Shown here: positions 5,948 through 8,480 of the stretch, piece by piece
How the letters are laid out: each line of letters starts with the position of its first letter
Numbering within the stretch: the first letter of the stretch is position 1
Source: Thermoplasmata archaeon
GTDB lineage: Archaea > Thermoplasmatota > Thermoplasmata > Lutacidiplasmatales > UBA184
DNA: 8,480 bases
Direction: 5' to 3'
Assembly (NCBI GenBank): GCA_013044425.1
Contig: JABEUK010000179.1
Span: forward strand, 1-8,480
Notes under the pieces: generated by a model
What the model was told of the DNA's origin: nothing
Databases searched by the model: none
What the model saw: the letters and a program-made list of their open reading frames with translations, nothing else
Made by a program: the position numbers and the translations under genes

Positions 5948-6246
5948 GGGGAACCTCCCTTACGCTTCGAGCGATCGAACATCGCCAGGATCCGTTCCGT
6001 GACCACGTAGCCGCCCGTGACGTTCATCGCCCCCATGATCACCGCGATGAGACCGATCGCCTGCTCGATCGGGGAGGTGGCGAAGCCGAGCACGACGATC
6101 GCGCCGACGAGCACGATCCCGTGGATGAAGTTCGAGCCGCTCATCAGCGGCGTGTGGAGGAGCACCGGGACCCGGCTAATGACCTCGTAGCCGACGAAGG
6201 CCGCTAGGACGGCGATGAGGAGGGCCGTCCAGATGTCCGCGCTCAC
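5944..6246 (-). CDS. pntAB: NAD(P) transhydrogenase alpha subunit, membrane part (PntAB / alpha-2)
   Basis: This 100-residue protein has three membrane spans (about 6-22, 43-57 and 60-83) and corresponds to the C-terminal membrane domain of long PntA chains. It includes the family hallmark VPVLLHTPLMSGSNFIHGIV (26-45). It forms part of the proton channel with PntB. His42 in SGSNFIHG falls at the position proposed as proton-carrying in the Thermus three-subunit enzyme. The start is GTG at 6244-6246, sharing GTGA with the pntAA stop. GGAGGG lies 5 nt upstream as a Shine-Dalgarno sequence. The stop overlaps the pntB start in the same way. The separate small subunit places this enzyme in the Rhodospirillum/Thermus three-gene architecture rather than the E. 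coli two-gene form. Confidence 0.96.
   Translation of the reverse strand: MSADIWTALLIAVLAAFVGYEVISRVPVLLHTPLMSGSNFIHGIVLVGAIVVLGFATSPIEQAIGLIAVIMGAMNVTGGYVVTERILAMFDRSKRKGGSP
5953..5958 (-). promoter_or_regulatory. Shine-Dalgarno for pntB
   Basis: Read on the minus strand, GGAGGT lies 5 nt before the GTG start of pntB. It supports the GTG start despite its overlap with the pntAB stop codon. Confidence 0.8.
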
Positions 6247-7379
6247 TTCGTCCCTCCGATCGCATCGCGGGTCGGACCATGCCGGACCTCCCCCTGGGCG
6301 ACGAGGACGCTGGCGGCGAGGATCTCATCGGTGTAATCGGCGACGAGGCTGCGGTCCTTCGAGAGGAGGAGTCCGAGGAACGACTCCAGGTTCTTCGCGA
6401 ACATCTCGCTCGCATGGAACGGCAGCGAGCTCGGGAGGTTGAGCGGCCCCGCGATCGTCACGTCATGGTACTGGATCCGTTCGCCCGGCTGGGTCAGTTC
6501 GCAGTTTCCACCGGTCTCCGCGGCGAGGTCGACGATGACCGAGCCCGGGCGCATCCCGTCGACCGTCGCGGTGCGGACGAGCAGCGGAGCCCGTCGGCCG
6601 GGGATGTTCGCGGTCGTGATCACGACATCCGCGTTTCCGATCGCCTGCCCGAGCATCGCCTGTTCCTGGCGTTTCTCCTCGTCCGTGAGCTCCCGCGCGT
6701 AGCCCCCCTGGCCCTCGGCGTTGATCTGGAGCTCGAGGAACTTGGCCCCGAGGCTGCGGACCTGCTCGCCCGCGGCGCGACGAACGTCGTAGGCCTCGAC
6801 CACCGCTCCGAGCCGGCGGGCGGTGGCGATCGCCACGAGGCCGGCGACCCCCGCGCCCAAGATGAGGACCTTGGCCGGCCGGATCGTGCCCGCCGCGGTC
6901 ATCATCATCGGGAAGAACTTCGGGCAGAGCTCGGCTCCGATCAGGGCCGCCCGGTACCCCGCGACGGTCGCTTGCGAGCTGAGAACGTCCATGCTCTGGG
7001 CGCGGGTGATCCGCGGCAGGAGATCGAGCGCGAACACCGTCACCTGACCGTCCCGGAGCGCCCGGATCCGGTCGAGGTTCCGGCTCATGTTCATGAGCGC
7101 GACCAGTACCCCCCCCGGCGGGATCTGGGCGATCTCCTCGAGGGTGGGCGCCTGGACCTTGAGGAGGATGTTCGAGCGGAAGATGATCCCGCGCTCCGAG
7201 GTGACCTGCGCCCCGGCGTCCGAGTAGCTCGCGTCCGGGTAGCCCGAGCTCACGCCGGCGCCGTTCTCGATGGCGATCTCGACGCCGGACTTCACGAGAC
7301 GCTTGACGACCTCCGGAACGAGGGCGACGCGACGCTCCCCCGGGGCTGTTTCCTTTGGAACGCCGATTCGTACCACCAT
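6243..7379 (-). CDS. pntAA: NAD(P) transhydrogenase alpha subunit, NAD-binding part (PntAA / alpha-1)
   Basis: This 378-residue soluble subunit (dI) binds NAD(H). The alanine-dehydrogenase-like N-terminus MVVRIGVPKETAPGERRVAL is followed by the loop LPRITRAQSMDVLSSQ (121-136), with Arg123, Gln128 and Asp131 in the spacing of the family's RQD loop. Next come the Rossmann motif LGAGVAG (174-180), the acidic Asp198 of AYDVR at the end of the second strand, and the conserved VDLAAETGGNCE region (283-294). The length matches the roughly 380 residues of split PntAA. I chose ATG 7377-7379 over an in-frame TTG at 7389-7391. The family normally starts right at 'MxIGIPKE', and the TATA-like box centred near 7412 would place transcription start at about 7386, inside or after the TTG version. 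This is the first gene of the operon, and its stop is shared in GTGA with pntAB. Confidence 0.97.
   Translation of the reverse strand: MVVRIGVPKETAPGERRVALVPEVVKRLVKSGVEIAIENGAGVSSGYPDASYSDAGAQVTSERGIIFRSNILLKVQAPTLEEIAQIPPGGVLVALMNMSRNLDRIRALRDGQVTVFALDLLPRITRAQSMDVLSSQATVAGYRAALIGAELCPKFFPMMMTAAGTIRPAKVLILGAGVAGLVAIATARRLGAVVEAYDVRRAAGEQVRSLGAKFLELQINAEGQGGYARELTDEEKRQEQAMLGQAIGNADVVITTANIPGRRAPLLVRTATVDGMRPGSVIVDLAAETGGNCELTQPGERIQYHDVTIAGPLNLPSSLPFHASEMFAKNLESFLGLLLSKDRSLVADYTDEILAASVLVAQGEVRHGPTRDAIGGTK
6252..6257 (-). promoter_or_regulatory. Shine-Dalgarno for pntAB
   Basis: Read on the minus strand, GGAGGG lies 5 nt before the GTG start of pntAB, inside the last codons of pntAA. It supports re-initiation at the GTGA overlap. 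Confidence 0.8.
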
Positions 7380-7407
7380 GAAGGTCGACAACGGTCGAAT
7401 CGACCGA

Positions 7408-7416
7408 GATTATACG
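7408..7416 (-). promoter_or_regulatory. pntAA: TATA box of the pnt operon
   Basis: On the minus strand the sequence reads CGTATAATC, centred about 33 bp before the pntAA ATG. That predicts an mRNA with a leader of only a few bases and no Shine-Dalgarno. It is one of the few AT-rich words in the gap. Confidence 0.6.
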
Positions 7417-7448
7417 GTTGGCGTGTCCCGCGCGCTCCCCGTCGAGCC

Positions 7449-7457
7449 CGTATAAGC
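7449..7457 (+). promoter_or_regulatory. lhgO: TATA box of lhgO
   Basis: CGTATAAGC is centred about 27 bp before the lhgO ATG at 7481, which predicts a leaderless transcript. It lies about 42 bp from the oppositely facing pnt TATA box, leaving roughly 30 bp between them for a shared regulator site. I see no obvious dyad there. Confidence 0.65.
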
Positions 7458-7480
7458 GCGGAACCCTTTGCGCCGCTCGC

Positions 7481-8480
7481 ATGGGACCCGATATCGACGT
7501 GCTGGTCATTGGCGGAGGGATCGTGGGTCTCGCCACGGCACGGGAGATTCTCGTCCGACGTCCGTCGACCCACCTCGTGGTGCTGGAGAAGGAAGCCGGG
7601 CTCGCTCGTCACCAGAGCGGCCACAACAGCGGGGTGATCCATTCGGGGGTCTACTATCGGCCCGGGAGCCTGAAGGCCCGGCTCTGCGTTCGAGGGCGCG
7701 AGCAGCTCCTACGGTACCTCGGCGACCGAGGCATTCCCCACACCCTCACCGGGAAGGTCATCGTGGCGACGCGCTCCTCCCAGATCGCGCGGCTGGAAGA
7801 ACTGCTCCGCCGCGCACGCATGAACGGCGTTCCCGGCCTCCAGCGGCTCGATGCGCGAGGGATCCGCGCCCTCGAGCCGGAGGTGCGGGCGTTGCACGGC
7901 ATTCATGTTCCGGGAACGGGAGTCGTCGACTACGCCGCGGTCTGCCGCTCCTACGCGGCCGACATCGAGCGCGCGGGGGGGACCGTGCGGACCCGAGCTC
8001 CGGTGACGACGGTGAGTGCCTCCGTCGAATCGGTCGAGGTGCGTCTAGGGTCCGGCGAATCGATCCACGCTCGCTACCTCGTGAACTGCGCGGGGCTGTA
8101 TGCCGACCTCGTCGCGCGAGCGGCGGGCGCGAACGTGGAGGAACAGGTCGTCCCGTTCCGCGGAGAGTACTACCTCCTGAAACGGGAGCGCCGGGGCCTC
8201 GTCCGCGGGTTGGTCTACCCCGTTCCGGACCCGCGACTTCCGTTCGCGGACGTCCACTTCACACCGACCGTGAACGGGGAGGTGCTGGTCGGCCCGAACG
8301 CGGTCCTCGCCTTCGCACGAGAGGGCTATCGCTGGGGAGTGATCCGACCGGGAGAGTTCGCACCGATCCTCGTCTTTCGCGGGTTCATGCGCCTCGCGCG
8401 ACGGTTCTGGCCGGTCGGAGTGCGCGAGGCGTACCGCTCCCTCGATCGCAATGCGTTCCTTCGCGATCTTCGACGTATGC
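7481..8480 (+). CDS. lhgO: L-2-hydroxyglutarate oxidase (FAD-dependent), 3' truncated by window
   Basis: The frame from ATG 7481 is open to the window edge, giving 333 residues of an expected 400 or so. It begins with the FAD-binding Rossmann motif VLVIGGGIVGLATA (7-20) and LVVLEKE (32-38). The signature HQSGHNSGVIHSGVYY (44-59) follows, then GKVIVAT (91-97), VNCAGLYAD (201-209), PFRGEYYLL (225-233), VYPVPDPRLPF (245-255) and GPNAVLAFAREGY (271-283). This order and wording match E. coli LhgO. The enzyme oxidises L-2-hydroxyglutarate, mostly a by-product of promiscuous malate dehydrogenase, to 2-oxoglutarate and passes electrons toward the membrane quinone pool. There is no transmembrane span or signal peptide in the visible part. 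The start is supported by the TATA box 27 bp upstream and by the Rossmann fold beginning at residue 7. A related glycerol-3-phosphate dehydrogenase-like FAD enzyme is the less likely alternative. Confidence 0.9.
   Translation, partial: MGPDIDVLVIGGGIVGLATAREILVRRPSTHLVVLEKEAGLARHQSGHNSGVIHSGVYYRPGSLKARLCVRGREQLLRYLGDRGIPHTLTGKVIVATRSSQIARLEELLRRARMNGVPGLQRLDARGIRALEPEVRALHGIHVPGTGVVDYAAVCRSYAADIERAGGTVRTRAPVTTVSASVESVEVRLGSGESIHARYLVNCAGLYADLVARAAGANVEEQVVPFRGEYYLLKRERRGLVRGLVYPVPDPRLPFADVHFTPTVNGEVLVGPNAVLAFAREGYRWGVIRPGEFAPILVFRGFMRLARRFWPVGVREAYRSLDRNAFLRDLRRM

Noticed and set aside
7380..7391. TTG start for pntAA, four codons upstream of the ATG
   Set aside because: It lies only about 21 bp from the TATA centre, so it would probably be at or upstream of the transcription start. 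The family N-terminus fits the ATG.
6279..7637. Long plus-strand open frame (452 codons) across pntAA and into lhgO
   Set aside because: It is antisense to pntAA and out of frame with lhgO. Its composition is charged and low in complexity, with no recognisable motif.

Overview
The window is GC-rich archaeal chromosome. The archaeal signs are the C-terminal end of an archaeal-type DnaG, a LonB-derived AAA+ ATPase, a tRNA-Val gene without an encoded CCA, and TATA-like boxes about 25-33 bp upstream of several start codons, implying leaderless or nearly leaderless mRNAs. Genes inside the one clear operon instead have good Shine-Dalgarno sequences. The proteins are not strongly acidic, which argues against a haloarchaeon. 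A terrestrial or otherwise mesophilic member of the Thermoplasmatota is a reasonable guess, but the window holds no lineage marker that proves it.

Layout. 1-354 (+) is the 3' end of dnaG, followed by a hairpin/T-run terminator. 514-2058 (+) encodes an unusual LonB-like ATPase in which the membrane anchor is replaced by a zinc ribbon and the protease domain is missing. 2126-2198 (+) is tRNA-Val(GAC). 2251-3093 (-) is a PrsW-type intramembrane protease homologue. 3439-4584 (+) is a FUSC-type membrane protein, possibly an exporter. 4562-7379 (-) is the three-gene operon pntAA-pntAB-pntB for proton-translocating NAD(P) transhydrogenase, read right to left, whose end overlaps the end of the FUSC gene. 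7481-8480 (+) is the 5' portion of an L-2-hydroxyglutarate oxidase gene (lhgO) that runs off the window and is divergent from pntAA.

How the genes work together. The left part is information processing and protein handling (primase/exosome factor, LonB-like ATPase, tRNA). The middle is two unrelated membrane proteins. The right part is redox metabolism: transhydrogenase couples hydride transfer between NADH and NADP+ to proton movement, and LhgO recycles L-2-hydroxyglutarate to 2-oxoglutarate. The two redox units start about 100 bp apart from back-to-back promoters, so shared control is possible but not shown. The most unusual item is the protease-less, zinc-ribbon LonB-like ATPase. No CRISPR array, insertion sequence or other mobile element was seen.
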